Positions 35,374 through 43,195 are shown, counted from the first letter of the stretch. The stretch is 64,000 nt of DNA from Pseudoxanthomonas sp. Root630 (GCF_001427585.1 NZ_LMGY01000016.1:397440-461439), one strand, 5' to 3'. The notes: a model not told the origin generated them from the letters alone. Made by a program: numbers and translations.

Positions 35374-35772
35374 ATGACCCTCGCGTCTCTACTGCTTGCA
35401 CTCATGCTGGGCACCTCGCCCACGGCCGCCACGCCGGAAACCGCCACGCTGTCCGGCCTGTTGGAAGTGCACGAACGCGACGGCGGTTGCAGCGGCGACG
35501 CGAACACCGACCTGCGCACGCAGGTCGACGGCACGCGTACCACCTTCGAACAGGATGTCTGGCTGTCCGCGCGCGAATCGCTGGACCCGATGGACGTCCT
35601 GGAGGTCAAGCGCGAAGGCAGCGTGCTGAGTGCGACGGTAAACGTCCACGTCGCCCCGATCGAACCCGGCCGCCCCGTGCCCGCCTGCATCCGGCCGGTC
35701 AACGTACGCCTGCACATCGACGGCCTGCCGCCGGGCGACTACACGTTGCAGCTGAAACGCGCGGACTCCTGA
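35374..35772 (+). CDS. Small secreted protein of unknown function
   Basis: A 132-residue protein with an N-terminal signal peptide (MTLASLLLALMLGTSPTAAT). The mature part has two cysteines (GGCSGDAN and ACIRPVN), which could form a disulfide, and alternates short beta-like stretches (TFEQDVWLSAR, VLEVKREGSVLSATVNVHVA, YTLQLKRADS). I do not recognise the family. The start lies 15 bases after the beta-oxidation gene, so it may be co-transcribed, although a link to lipid metabolism is not evident. It is convergent with the acetyltransferase gene. Confidence 0.65.
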   Translation: MTLASLLLALMLGTSPTAATPETATLSGLLEVHERDGGCSGDANTDLRTQVDGTRTTFEQDVWLSARESLDPMDVLEVKREGSVLSATVNVHVAPIEPGRPVPACIRPVNVRLHIDGLPPGDYTLQLKRADS

Positions 35773-35794
35773 TACCGGCGCACTGGGTGGCCGA

Positions 35795-36328
35795 TCAGCC
35801 GCCCGGCAGCGACTGGGTCATCACCCAGTCTTCCTTGGGATCGTCGCCCACGTAGAAGATCGAACGGCCCACGATCTGGAAGCCGTGCTTGCGGTAGAAG
35901 CGGATGGCCTGCGCCGATTCCTGCCAGACGTTGAGCCACACCGAACGCGACTTGCGCAGCTGGGCCGCTGCCAGCAGGTGCGAGACCAGCACCGCCGCGA
36001 TGCCCTGCCCATGGAAGGCTTCGTCCAGGTAGATGCGGCCCAGTTCCACCGTCGGGCGCAACATCACCTCGGCCGGCGGCACCGTGCCCCAACGCAGTTG
36101 GGCGAAGCCGGCCCACACGCCGTCGTGCTCGACGATCAGGGTGAGCGTGTCGGGGTCGCGGATTTCCTGCGCCTGCCGTTCCGGCGAGTACACCGCATCG
36201 AGGAAGGCGGCGACGTTCTCCGGCGCGCTGCAATGGCCGTTGGCGGCCACGAAGGTGCGCCGCATCATCGCCGAGAGTTCGGCGGCTTCATTCGCCCGCG
36301 CGGGGCGGACCACGGTACCGGCCTTCAT
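35795..36328 (-). CDS. GNAT-family N-acetyltransferase
   Basis: A 177-residue acetyl-CoA-dependent acetyltransferase. It starts VVRPARANEAAELSAMMRRT, has the strand-4 block ELGRIYLDEAFHGQGIAAVL (the Q/RxxGxG/A acetyl-CoA loop is HGQGIA), and ends with WLNVWQESAQAIRFYRKHGF, the classical GNAT C-terminus. Substrate unknown: small amine, amino acid or peptide N-terminus are all possible. I chose ATG 36328 because the fold begins two residues later; ATG 36358 would add ten residues. The gene is separate from its neighbours. Confidence 0.85.
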   Translation of the reverse strand: MKAGTVVRPARANEAAELSAMMRRTFVAANGHCSAPENVAAFLDAVYSPERQAQEIRDPDTLTLIVEHDGVWAGFAQLRWGTVPPAEVMLRPTVELGRIYLDEAFHGQGIAAVLVSHLLAAAQLRKSRSVWLNVWQESAQAIRFYRKHGFQIVGRSIFYVGDDPKEDWVMTQSLPGG

Positions 36329-36412
36329 GCCGCGAGCGATGTCCCTGTTGCCATCCATGCCGATGACAACGCGCGCCGCATGCAGGAAAGGCCACGCATC
36401 GATGCCGCACGT

Positions 36413-36667
36413 TCAGCGCCGCGCATGCACCTCGGGCGGCGCGCGCAGCGGTCGACGGTCGGTGGCGGGGTCGTCCAGCGTGCCCAGTTGCGCAGCGAAG
36501 TCGGCCAAGCGAGCCCAGACATAGGGCTGGAGATCGTCCGGCGCAGCGTCGTAGACCTGGCGCCAGAGCTGATCCATGAACACGCGCGGGTCCTCCCGCA
36601 TCGCACCGCGTTCGATGCGCTCGCCTGCAAGGGCCAGGACGGCCCGGATGTCGGCCAACGTGTCCAT
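36413..36667 (-). CDS. Short helical protein of unknown function
   Basis: An 84-residue acidic, mostly helical protein (MDTLADIRAVLALAGERIER, then MDQLWRQVYDAAPDDLQPYV, ARLADFAAQLGTLDD). I do not recognise it. There is no signal peptide or membrane segment. The AAPDDLQPYVWARLADFAAQ stretch looks like a compact helical pair. An in-frame start further up (36691) adds eight residues of unlikely composition. It lies just upstream of the acetyltransferase gene on the same strand (84 bases apart). Confidence 0.55.
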   Translation of the reverse strand: MDTLADIRAVLALAGERIERGAMREDPRVFMDQLWRQVYDAAPDDLQPYVWARLADFAAQLGTLDDPATDRRPLRAPPEVHARR

Positions 36668-36766
36668 GGCCGCAGGGTAAGGGCCACACATGCCGCTTGT
36701 GTTACACGAGACTCGTTCATCCGACGACCGGTCCGGTTCCGCGAACGCCGTTACGGTTCAGCTCCG

Positions 36767-37642
36767 TCAACGCGGCGGCGCGTCCGCTTCCCGGAACAAC
36801 CACAGCATCGCGCGCCGGTAGCCCTCGCCGATGCTGGCCGCGTGGGTGCCGCCTTCGATCTCCAACAAAGTCGTCTGCCACGGCGCCTGCGCGCGCGCCG
36901 ACCAGTCCGCCACCCACGCGCGGGCGAGTTGCCGGCGCCCCTCGTTCTCGCGCGTACCGCTGACCACGACCACGTTCAGATCGGTCCGCGCGTGCGCCGC
37001 TGCGGGCGCGAACAATTGCTCGCGCGCGGGCCCCTGCGCCGGGTTGCTGGCGATCCGGCCCCAGAACAGATCCGGCGCCTCGCGCGCCGACCACAGCACG
37101 AAGTAACCCCCGCGCGACTGCCCCAGCAGGATCCTGCGTGAGGGATCGGCGGCATGCCGGCGCTCCACCTCGGGGATCACCTGGTCGCGCAGGAACGCCA
37201 GGAAACCCGGCGCACCGCCCTGCCCGGCCGTGGCATCGGCGCCGGGCGCGGTGAAGTCGGTGTCGCGCTTGTTGATGGCCGGCTCGAAGCCGCCGTAGGC
37301 GATGCCCACCACGATGGCCTCGGGCAGCTTCTCGTCGTAGTGCAGGAACAGATGCGTCGGTGCCAGCAACGGAAACAGGCTGTCGCCATCCAGCAGGTAG
37401 ACCACCGGATAACGCGTCGACGCGGCGGGGTCGTACCCCTCGGGGAGTCGCACGTAGACGTGGTGCACGCGACCGGAGCCACGATCCGTCAGCGGAAAGT
37501 AATCGCCCTTCAACGCCGGCAGATGCTCCAGCGGTACGTGCGCCGTCGCCTCCTCGCCCGTGGGCGCGGGCGACGCTGCCCACGCGGATGGCATCGCGGC
37601 CATGAAAAGCCACGCAAGCAGGGCCGCCATGCAGCGGATCAT
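36767..37642 (-). CDS. Secreted esterase of the alpha/beta-hydrolase (IroE/Fes-like) fold
   Basis: A 291-residue protein with a signal peptide (MIRCMAALLAWLFMAAMPSA, cleavage near WAA). The nucleophile elbow is GQSRGG in RILLGQSRGGYFVLW; the usual GxSxGG fits the putative esterase family (D-family, Fes/IroE/antigen 85-like). HHVYVRLPEGYDPAASTRYP and VVYLLDGD form the first strands with the oxyanion region. An acid residue and a late His (EGGTHAASIGEGYRRAM) complete the triad. Substrate unknown; siderophore ester hydrolysis is possible, but no siderophore genes are nearby. Confidence 0.82.
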   Translation of the reverse strand: MIRCMAALLAWLFMAAMPSAWAASPAPTGEEATAHVPLEHLPALKGDYFPLTDRGSGRVHHVYVRLPEGYDPAASTRYPVVYLLDGDSLFPLLAPTHLFLHYDEKLPEAIVVGIAYGGFEPAINKRDTDFTAPGADATAGQGGAPGFLAFLRDQVIPEVERRHAADPSRRILLGQSRGGYFVLWSAREAPDLFWGRIASNPAQGPAREQLFAPAAAHARTDLNVVVVSGTRENEGRRQLARAWVADWSARAQAPWQTTLLEIEGGTHAASIGEGYRRAMLWLFREADAPPR

Positions 37643-37781
37643 CGGCGCATCTCCATCGCGCCCGCGTCCTGCGGGCCTCCCCATTCTCGCAGCATCGCCT
37701 GCCGCGCACGCGACGCCTCACGATGCGTTTACGCGCCGCCGCCCAGGGTGCAGGGCACCACCCCGCTCCGAGGACCCGAGC

Positions 37782-37970
37782 ATGACACCCCTGGACAAAG
37801 CCCTGCGCCGCGAAGTCACCGTCGATGACAAGGCCTACACCCTGACCATCGATCCGTTCGGTCTGAAACTGGTGGAAAAAGGGCGCCGCAACGGCGTCGA
37901 GCTGCTGTGGAAGGACCTGCTCTCCGGCGATGCCGGGCTGGCGGCGGCGCAGGCGTCCACCCAGGCCTGA
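37782..37970 (+). CDS. Small protein (62 residues) of unknown function
   Basis: Translates as MTPLDKALRREVTVDDKAYT, LTIDPFGLKLVEKGRRNGVE, LLWKDLLSGDAGLAAAQAST, QA. It looks like a real short protein: two beta strands (VTVDDKAYTLTID, GLKLVEKGRR), a helix and a short Ala-rich tail. No signal peptide. The start follows GGACCCGAGC. I do not recognise it. It is the first of three short plus-strand genes (37782-38603) that look like small regulatory or accessory proteins, perhaps in separate transcripts. Confidence 0.6.
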   Translation: MTPLDKALRREVTVDDKAYTLTIDPFGLKLVEKGRRNGVELLWKDLLSGDAGLAAAQASTQA

Positions 37971-38038
37971 GCGCCTCACGGCTATCGCCGCCCCTCGCGA
38001 TGGGCGTAGTCTCATGCGACGGCGGGGACGGCAGACCG

Positions 38039-38263
38039 ATGGGCGTCAGGACGATCACCGACAACGGGCATTCGCTGACCGTGCAGACGGTCGAGAAGAC
38101 CGACACCCTGGGCGCGACCTACTGGCAGGGTCGTGCGATGTTCCGTGTCGCGGACGCGCGTGCGCGCGTCGACGTGGTCACCACCGCGCGCCACGCCACC
38201 CGCGAGAGCGCCGAAGAGGCGGCCCTCGCCCTGGCCCGCAGGAATGGCTGGGGCGCCAGCTGA
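38039..38263 (+). CDS. Small protein (74 residues) of unknown function
   Basis: The protein begins MGVRTITDNGHSLTVQTVEK and ends LALARRNGWGAS. The first half is beta-like and includes a Tyr-Trp pair (ATYWQGRAMFRV); the second is a helix (RESAEEAALALARRNGW). It has no signal peptide. A start 13 codons upstream (38000) is possible. Family unrecognised. Composition and codon use fit a real gene, yet no homology evidence is available to me. Confidence 0.55.
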   Translation: MGVRTITDNGHSLTVQTVEKTDTLGATYWQGRAMFRVADARARVDVVTTARHATRESAEEAALALARRNGWGAS

Positions 38264-38357
38264 ACGATTCAGACAGGCCGTGTCACGTGCGTGCTAGTGT
38301 CCGGGCCTCTGCTGCAGTCTGCAGCCCTTCGCGGTCGGAACCGCACAGGTCCCGCCC

Positions 38358-38603
38358 ATGAGACTTCACCTCTATCGCGTAGACGGGGGGTACTTCGTCT
38401 GCCCTGCCGGCACGGCCGTACCCGCTTCGCACGCCGCCGACCTGAAGGGTCGCAACCCGGACATGCAGTTCCTGTCGCGCGACACGGCGGGCCGCACGTT
38501 CATCGAAGACCACATGCGCAACAACGGTGCCGTCCTCATGGACGAGCACGTGGCCGGCATCATGCTCGCCGGCTATCCGGCCTGGGAAAACCGCGCGTTC
38601 TGA
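38358..38603 (+). CDS. Small protein (81 residues) of unknown function
   Basis: The protein starts MRLHLYRVDGGYFVCPAGTA and contains FLSRDTAGRTFIEDHMRNNG and MLAGYPAWENRAF. There is one Cys. It looks like a compact alpha/beta protein without a signal peptide. It may be expressed independently: 94 bases separate it from the preceding small gene, and the orphan response regulator gene converges on it from 38635. I do not recognise the family. Confidence 0.6.
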   Translation: MRLHLYRVDGGYFVCPAGTAVPASHAADLKGRNPDMQFLSRDTAGRTFIEDHMRNNGAVLMDEHVAGIMLAGYPAWENRAF

Positions 38604-38634
38604 TCAGACGCGCGCGATGCCGTGAGCGCTAAGG

Positions 38635-39342
38635 TCAGGCCGCCTTGCGCGGCGGGTTGATCTCCGCGATCCGGTAGCCCGCGCTCTGCACGGTGTGCAG
38701 CAGCGGCGTATCGAAACCCTTGTCGATCGCCTTGCGCAGGTTGTAGAGATGGCTGCGCAGCGTGTCGGATTCGGGCAGCTCATCGCCCCAGATCTCGCGC
38801 TCGATCTCCCGGCGCGACACCACGCGCGGGGATTCGCGCATCAGGATGTTCAGCAGCTTGGTCGACACCGGCGAGAGTTCCAGTTCCTTGTCGCCACGGC
38901 GCACGCGATGGCACGCCGGATCGAACGACAGTTCGCCCACCGTCAGCACCTCGCGCCCCACTTCTTTCCGGTTCCGGCGGATCACCGCGTTCAGGCGCGC
39001 CTCCAGTTCCTGCGTGGCGAAGGGCTTGGTCAGGTAATCGTCGACGCCGCGGTCGAGGCCTGCCAGCTTGTCCTCCAGCGCATCGCGCCCGGTGACCATG
39101 ATGATCGGCGTCGCCACGCGGGCCACGCCACGCAGCGCGGTCACTACGTCCAGTCCGTCCATGCGGGGTAGATGGCCGTCGAGGATGATGGCGTCGTAGC
39201 GGTTTTCCGCCGCCAGCCGATACCCCTCTTCGCCGTCGGCGGCGTAGTCCACCTCCATCCCGCGCGTTTCGAGATAGGTGCCGACGGTTTCCGCCAGCCC
39301 ACGGTTGTCTTCGATGATCAGAACACTGGCCGAAATGGACAC
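38635..39342 (-). CDS. OmpR/PhoB-type response regulator (orphan)
   Basis: A 235-residue two-component regulator. The receiver domain starts ASVLIIEDNRGLAETVGTYL, with phospho-acceptor Asp in AIILDGHLPRMDG and Lys in DDYLTKPFATQELEARL. The winged-helix domain includes ELELSPVSTKLLNILMRESP, REIEREIWGDELPESDTLRS and LYNLRKAIDKGFDTPLLHTV. GTG 39342 with AGGGGGA before it gives the right N-terminus; the open frame upstream is read-through. No histidine kinase gene lies nearby, so its kinase must be elsewhere. It is divergent from the peptidoglycan-binding/cytolysin-like cassette, with 282 bases between, and could control it. Confidence 0.9.
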   Translation of the reverse strand: MSISASVLIIEDNRGLAETVGTYLETRGMEVDYAADGEEGYRLAAENRYDAIILDGHLPRMDGLDVVTALRGVARVATPIIMVTGRDALEDKLAGLDRGVDDYLTKPFATQELEARLNAVIRRNRKEVGREVLTVGELSFDPACHRVRRGDKELELSPVSTKLLNILMRESPRVVSRREIEREIWGDELPESDTLRSHLYNLRKAIDKGFDTPLLHTVQSAGYRIAEINPPRKAA

Positions 39343-39624
39343 GAGTCCCCCTGGATGCGAGTCAGTGGAGTGAACGTGCCTCACGCCATGTCGTCGGCGT
39401 GTGAACGCCGTTGCGCGGGCGTCCTGCAGCCCTTCCGACGACACGCCTGACGGATCGCTTTCAGACGAGCGGCAGGGAAATGCAGCGCGATCATGGCCGT
39501 ACGGGCAAGGAGCGCCCGTTCCGTAGGTGTTGTCCACGCGCCGGCAAGACCCGCCAAGTGGACCCACGCCCTGCGCACGGCCCCTGCCGCAGGCCCATCG
39601 TCGAACCGAACACGGCGAGGATTC

Positions 39625-40485
39625 ATGAGCACATTGACCTCTCCTCTCTTCTCGGGCGCTGACGCGACAACGCGCGAGAAGCTGGAAAACTGCGCCAACG
39701 GCGTGCCGAACGAGATGGTCAGCCATTTCACGATCGGCGCACACGGTGCCCACATCCGATTGCTGCAGCTTGCACTGCAAGCCGTGGTCCACCAGGAACC
39801 CGCGATCGGCGCCGCGCCCTTCAAGGTCAATGGCACTTACGACGTCGCGTTCGCAGCGGCCGTCGCGAAGTACAAGTCGGCCAGGGGGCTGCTCAACTAT
39901 GCGGGCGCGATAGACGACATCATCGGACGGAAGACGATGGCACGCCTGGACAAGGACGTCATGAACATCGGACTCCCAACCGATGGCGTGCCCAGCCACC
40001 CTCCCCTGTGCCAGCAGGCCTCCGGCTGCCCCGTCGCCCGTTCCTTCACCCTGCAGCTCTTCGCCGAACTTTCGAACGGCTACATGGTGGAACCCGCGCA
40101 TTTCATCGTCGTGATCCGCGACGAAACGCACGGCATCTTCACCCGCTACCTCGCCCTGGTCCGTGGCGTGGATCGCGCAGAGCCCGTGTCGGGCTTGCCG
40201 CTTGGCGCACCCTCACCGTTCACCACGCACGACCCCTGCAAGGTCGCCAACTTCTTCGCGTTCTCGATGGGATACGTCAGCGTGCAGAATCCTCTGCAAC
40301 ATCCGGGCCTCGCGCTCCAGATGACGCTCGATTACGAGAACGAGAGCGGCGTCCATACCACCGCGCCTTTCCACGTCGAGTCCGGCCAGATCGTATTGCC
40401 CGGCCATGGCGGAACCCACGGCGAGGGCGATCTGCGTGTCCTCACCTGGTGCCGCGGCCTACCGGGCGGCCATTACGGTCCCTAG
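39625..40485 (+). CDS. Peptidoglycan-binding-domain protein with C-terminal beta domain
   Basis: A 286-residue protein without a signal peptide. Residues about 35-110 form a peptidoglycan-binding-1-like three-helix domain: IGAHGAHIRLLQLALQAVVH, FKVNGTYDVAFAAAVAKYKS, IIGRKTMARLD. After a linker with cysteines (LCQQASGCP), residues 139-277 are beta-rich (FTLQLFAELSNGYMVEPAHF, VLVRGVDRAE-like strands, MTLDYENESGVHTTAPFHVE) and unrecognised. ATG 39625 follows GAGG; the frame extends upstream to 39493 but that part is Arg/Ala-rich junk. The next gene starts 86 bases downstream. The pairing with a cytolysin-like protein suggests an attack or defence system aimed at cell walls. Confidence 0.75.
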   Translation: MSTLTSPLFSGADATTREKLENCANGVPNEMVSHFTIGAHGAHIRLLQLALQAVVHQEPAIGAAPFKVNGTYDVAFAAAVAKYKSARGLLNYAGAIDDIIGRKTMARLDKDVMNIGLPTDGVPSHPPLCQQASGCPVARSFTLQLFAELSNGYMVEPAHFIVVIRDETHGIFTRYLALVRGVDRAEPVSGLPLGAPSPFTTHDPCKVANFFAFSMGYVSVQNPLQHPGLALQMTLDYENESGVHTTAPFHVESGQIVLPGHGGTHGEGDLRVLTWCRGLPGGHYGP

Positions 40486-40571
40486 GTTGGCTCACCGCAA
40501 CGCAGCGGCCGCTGGCCGCCGGCGGCAGCCGTGCTCCCCATCCGGGATAACCCACTGAACAAGGAAGCATC

Positions 40572-41945
40572 ATGGCCATCAAGCAATTCAGCCGTCCCTA
40601 TCTGCACGGATATGACCTGGGTGTCGGCGTGGACCGCATGTCGGGAAGCCCCATGGGCCAGGTGGTGCGCAACACGGCCTCGCCCGTCGAGAACGCGAGC
40701 GGCGGCGTGGTGGACATCCGGATCGAAAGGATCCAATCCACCGAAGAGCTCGAATCCATCCTCGGCATCGATGTGGAAGCCAGCTTCGGACTCGCCTCCT
40801 TCGGTGCGGGCGCCAGCGCACGCTTCAACTATGCGAAGAAGACGGCGATACAGGCGAGCTCGCTTTTTCTTTCCGTGTCGGTCAATGTCGAGCTCGGATT
40901 CCTGAGCATCGATGACCCCGTGCTCACGGAGCACGCCGACGGCACGCTGGGCAATCCGACGCGATTCCAGGAAAGGTATGGGGACGCCTTCATCCGCGGG
41001 ATGGCGCGCGGCGGCCTCTTCGTCGGCGTCCTCCGCGTGGATACCCGCAACGAAACGGAGAGCGAGCAGATCTCTTCCTCGCTCAACGGCGCCTACAAGC
41101 TGTTTTCACTGGATGCCAAGGCCAAGTTCGAAGAGCTGTCCTCAGCCCACCAGACACAATGCTTCATCCAGATGTACCACGAAGGCGGGCCCATCGACCT
41201 CAAGATCGTGGACCCCACCGATCCGCGCGAGCTGCTGAACAACGCGAACCTCTTCCTCGAGAGTTTCCGCACCCACCCGGACGCATCGTCCCGGCCCTAT
41301 TTCGTGACGGTCGCACCCACCACGATCGCGCGTGGCGAGGCCGAGCCACCAAACGCGGCCGACCTCGAGAAAGCGACCGACGTGCTGATCTACTGCGCCA
41401 AGCGACGCAGTGCGATCCTGGATCAACTCAACCTCATGGATTTCATCCGCGACAACCCCGCGCGCTTCAACATCCCCGAGGGCGGCTCCATGAGCCAGGT
41501 GATCACTGCGGCGCACCACTTCCAGAGCGACCTGGACCTGATCGCGAAATGCGCCTCCCGTGCCATCAACGACTCCAGGGACGCGCAGTTCCCGAATACG
41601 TTCGCCCAGGCCGAAGGAACCGTCTTTCCCCTCGGTCAGCTGCCCATCCCCATGCCAGTCCAGATCAGCGAAGAGGGCGATGTCCTGGTCCCCAATTTCA
41701 GAGAGTGCCGCACATGGGCCGCTTGCGTGCAGTTGGCCAAGGATTCGGGGCTGAAGCTGGCATACGAGTACCAGGGGGAAGTCTTCGCGCCCTTCGAGGT
41801 GCTGGACTTCCGGCCCGCCGGCGGGTCCCGCGTCGCCAAAGGCTCGACGGTCACGGTGGTATGCCCACCGGAAAGAAACGTGTTCCGCCTAAGGGATCGA
41901 CCGGTCCTTGCGCCATGGGTGCTGAGGCAGCAGATCGGCAGGTGA
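40572..41945 (+). CDS. MACPF/cytolysin-like protein with C-terminal PASTA domain
   Basis: A 457-residue protein without a signal peptide. YGDAFIRGMARGG (residues 136-148) fits the MACPF signature [YW]-G-[TS]-H-[FY]-x6-G-G in spacing, with T-H replaced by D-A. Flanking amphipathic stretches (about 70-110 and 148-189) occupy the places of the two clusters that unfurl into the pore hairpins. Residues about 371-431 resemble a PASTA domain (DVLVPNFRECRTWAACVQLA, DSGLKLAYEYQGE, GSRVAKGSTVTVV), known to bind peptidoglycan or beta-lactams. ATG 40572 follows AAGGAAG. Pore formation is inferred from the degenerate signature. It is probably co-transcribed with the peptidoglycan-binding-domain gene. Confidence 0.7.
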   Translation: MAIKQFSRPYLHGYDLGVGVDRMSGSPMGQVVRNTASPVENASGGVVDIRIERIQSTEELESILGIDVEASFGLASFGAGASARFNYAKKTAIQASSLFLSVSVNVELGFLSIDDPVLTEHADGTLGNPTRFQERYGDAFIRGMARGGLFVGVLRVDTRNETESEQISSSLNGAYKLFSLDAKAKFEELSSAHQTQCFIQMYHEGGPIDLKIVDPTDPRELLNNANLFLESFRTHPDASSRPYFVTVAPTTIARGEAEPPNAADLEKATDVLIYCAKRRSAILDQLNLMDFIRDNPARFNIPEGGSMSQVITAAHHFQSDLDLIAKCASRAINDSRDAQFPNTFAQAEGTVFPLGQLPIPMPVQISEEGDVLVPNFRECRTWAACVQLAKDSGLKLAYEYQGEVFAPFEVLDFRPAGGSRVAKGSTVTVVCPPERNVFRLRDRPVLAPWVLRQQIGR

Positions 41946-41997
41946 GAAACCCGGCGAGTCCGGGAACCTTGCGAGCCGCCCGGCGGGGTGCTGCACC

Positions 41998-42216
41998 CTA
42001 CTTCTTCAGGCCTGCGACGACTTCCCGCACGCTCAGGCCCAGCTCCAGTTGCAGGCGCACGTACTCGCGCTCCTTGCGCGACAGCGCGCGACCCATCTCG
42101 ATCCGCACGTCCTCGGCCTCCAGGAGGCGCAGGATCCGCGGCATCGCCGAGCCGATGGCGTCCTGCCCGTAACCGGCTTCGCGCAGCGCCGCCGTCAGTA
42201 GGGTTTCAACATCCAT
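41998..42216 (-). CDS. Small helical protein (72 residues)
   Basis: The protein runs MDVETLLTAALREAGYGQDA, then IRLLEAEDVRIEMGRALSRKEREYVR-like helices, ending REVVAGLKK. It is all helical, without a signal peptide. The C-terminal RKEREYVRLQLELGLSVREV is reminiscent of a helix-turn-helix or sigma-like segment, but this is only an impression. The gene lies between the cytolysin-like gene (convergent) and arsR (divergent), so it may share the arsR control region on the opposite strand. Function unknown. Confidence 0.55.
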   Translation of the reverse strand: MDVETLLTAALREAGYGQDAIGSAMPRILRLLEAEDVRIEMGRALSRKEREYVRLQLELGLSVREVVAGLKK

Positions 42217-42330
42217 GGTGTCTCCGGCGCTCGTCAGGGGGTCGCATTGTGGACGAACGTCCCCGGCAGGGCGAACAACGCGTCGCCCGCACCCTCGCAC
42301 GGCACGGGCACCGCTGCGGATCGGCGGCTG

Positions 42331-42364
42331 TTGACAATATTCCATATTTCCAGAATATTGGAAT
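42331..42364 (+). promoter_or_regulatory. arsR promoter with overlapping ArsR-type operator
   Basis: TTGACA (42331-42336) and AATATT (42354-42359) are separated by 17 bases. AATATTC (42336-42342) and GAATATT (42353-42359) form a perfect 7-bp inverted repeat spanning the spacer and -10; ATTCCA (42339-42344) and TGGAAT (42359-42364) form another. An ArsR dimer here would block polymerase. Counting 7 bases from the -10, transcription would start at or next to the arsR ATG (42366), giving a leaderless mRNA. Autoregulation is inferred. Confidence 0.75.
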
Positions 42365-42365
42365 T

Positions 42366-42707
42366 ATGGAAACCAAGACCGCCCTGTCCACGCTCAGCGC
42401 CCTCAGCCACGAATCCCGCCTGTCGGCCTTCCGCGCCCTCGTCCAGGCCGGTCCCGGCGGCATGGCCGTCGGCGAACTGCGCGCGCACCTGGACCTGCCG
42501 CCCGCCACCCTGAGCGCCCACCTCAACGTGCTGCGTGCCGCCGCGCTCGTCCACGACGAGCGCGAAGGACGGGTCATCCGCGTACGCGCCAACTACCTGC
42601 AGATGAACGCCCTGCTCGCCTACCTCACCGAGAACTGCTGCGCCGGCGTCGCGGAATGCGGCCCTGCCGTGGCGTGCACCCCCAAGACCACCGGAGCCTG
42701 CGCATGA
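42366..42707 (+). CDS. arsR: ArsR-family arsenite-responsive repressor
   Basis: A 113-residue winged-helix repressor. The recognition region is ELRAHLDLPPATLSAHLNVL. The C-terminal cysteines (Cys 91, 92 and 98 in ENCCAGVAECG) have the CC-x5-C spacing of the three-coordinate As(III) site in the Acidithiobacillus ferrooxidans ArsR, unlike the plasmid R773 type in the recognition helix. Arsenite or methylarsenite binding would release DNA. Its promoter and operator sit immediately upstream. GGAA abuts the ATG with no spacing, so no usable ribosome-binding site is visible, in keeping with a leaderless message. It overlaps arsI by 4 bases. Confidence 0.93.
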   Translation: METKTALSTLSALSHESRLSAFRALVQAGPGGMAVGELRAHLDLPPATLSAHLNVLRAAALVHDEREGRVIRVRANYLQMNALLAYLTENCCAGVAECGPAVACTPKTTGACA

Positions 42708-43192
42708 ACCGCTTCCACGTCCATCTCAACGTCACCGATCTCGATACCAGCATCCGCTTCTACTCCGCGCTGTTCGCCACCCAGCCCGCCGTGGTGAAGC
42801 CCGATTACGCCAAATGGATGCTCGACGACCCGCGGGTGAACTTCGCCATCTCCACCACCGGGCGCGCGGCCGGTATCGATCACCTGGGCTTCCAGGTGGA
42901 GAGCGCCGACGGCCTGGCCGCGATCGGCCGGCGACTCGACGCGGCGGGCGGCACCGTCGTGCCCGAGGACGCCACGATCTGCTGCTATGCGCAGTCGGAC
43001 AAGCTGTGGACGGAAGATCCGCAGGGCACCCGCTGGGAGAGCTTCCACACCACGGGCGAAGCGACCACCTACTACGCAGGCGAGGCCGCCTGCGCCACCG
43101 ATGGCGCCGCCTGCAGTCCTGACGTGGCGTCGGTCGCGCCGCGCCCGGCGGCCGTCGCATCGTGCTGCCCGCCGGCATCGGGCTGCTGCTGA
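42704..43192 (+). CDS. arsI: ArsI/CadI-type C-As lyase (glyoxalase-fold dioxygenase)
   Basis: A 162-residue vicinal-oxygen-chelate protein. Ligands of the non-haem iron site are visible: His in NRFHVHLNV, His in GIDHLGFQVE and Glu in GTRWESFHT. The pair ICCYAQSDKLW corresponds to the CysCys of ArsI that binds trivalent organoarsenicals. The C-terminus has a Cys-rich tail (SCCPPASGCC). ArsI breaks the C-As bond of methylarsenite, releasing As(III), and can confer resistance to roxarsone-type compounds. The cadmium-induced CadI name is used for close relatives. ATG 42704 overlaps the arsR stop. Confidence 0.88.
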   Translation: MNRFHVHLNVTDLDTSIRFYSALFATQPAVVKPDYAKWMLDDPRVNFAISTTGRAAGIDHLGFQVESADGLAAIGRRLDAAGGTVVPEDATICCYAQSDKLWTEDPQGTRWESFHTTGEATTYYAGEAACATDGAACSPDVASVAPRPAAVASCCPPASGCC

Positions 43193-43195
43193 GCC

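Noticed and set aside
39493-39624. 44-codon upstream extension of the peptidoglycan-binding-domain gene
   Set aside because: Arg/Ala/Pro-rich with no ribosome-binding site; ATG 39625 has GAGG before it.
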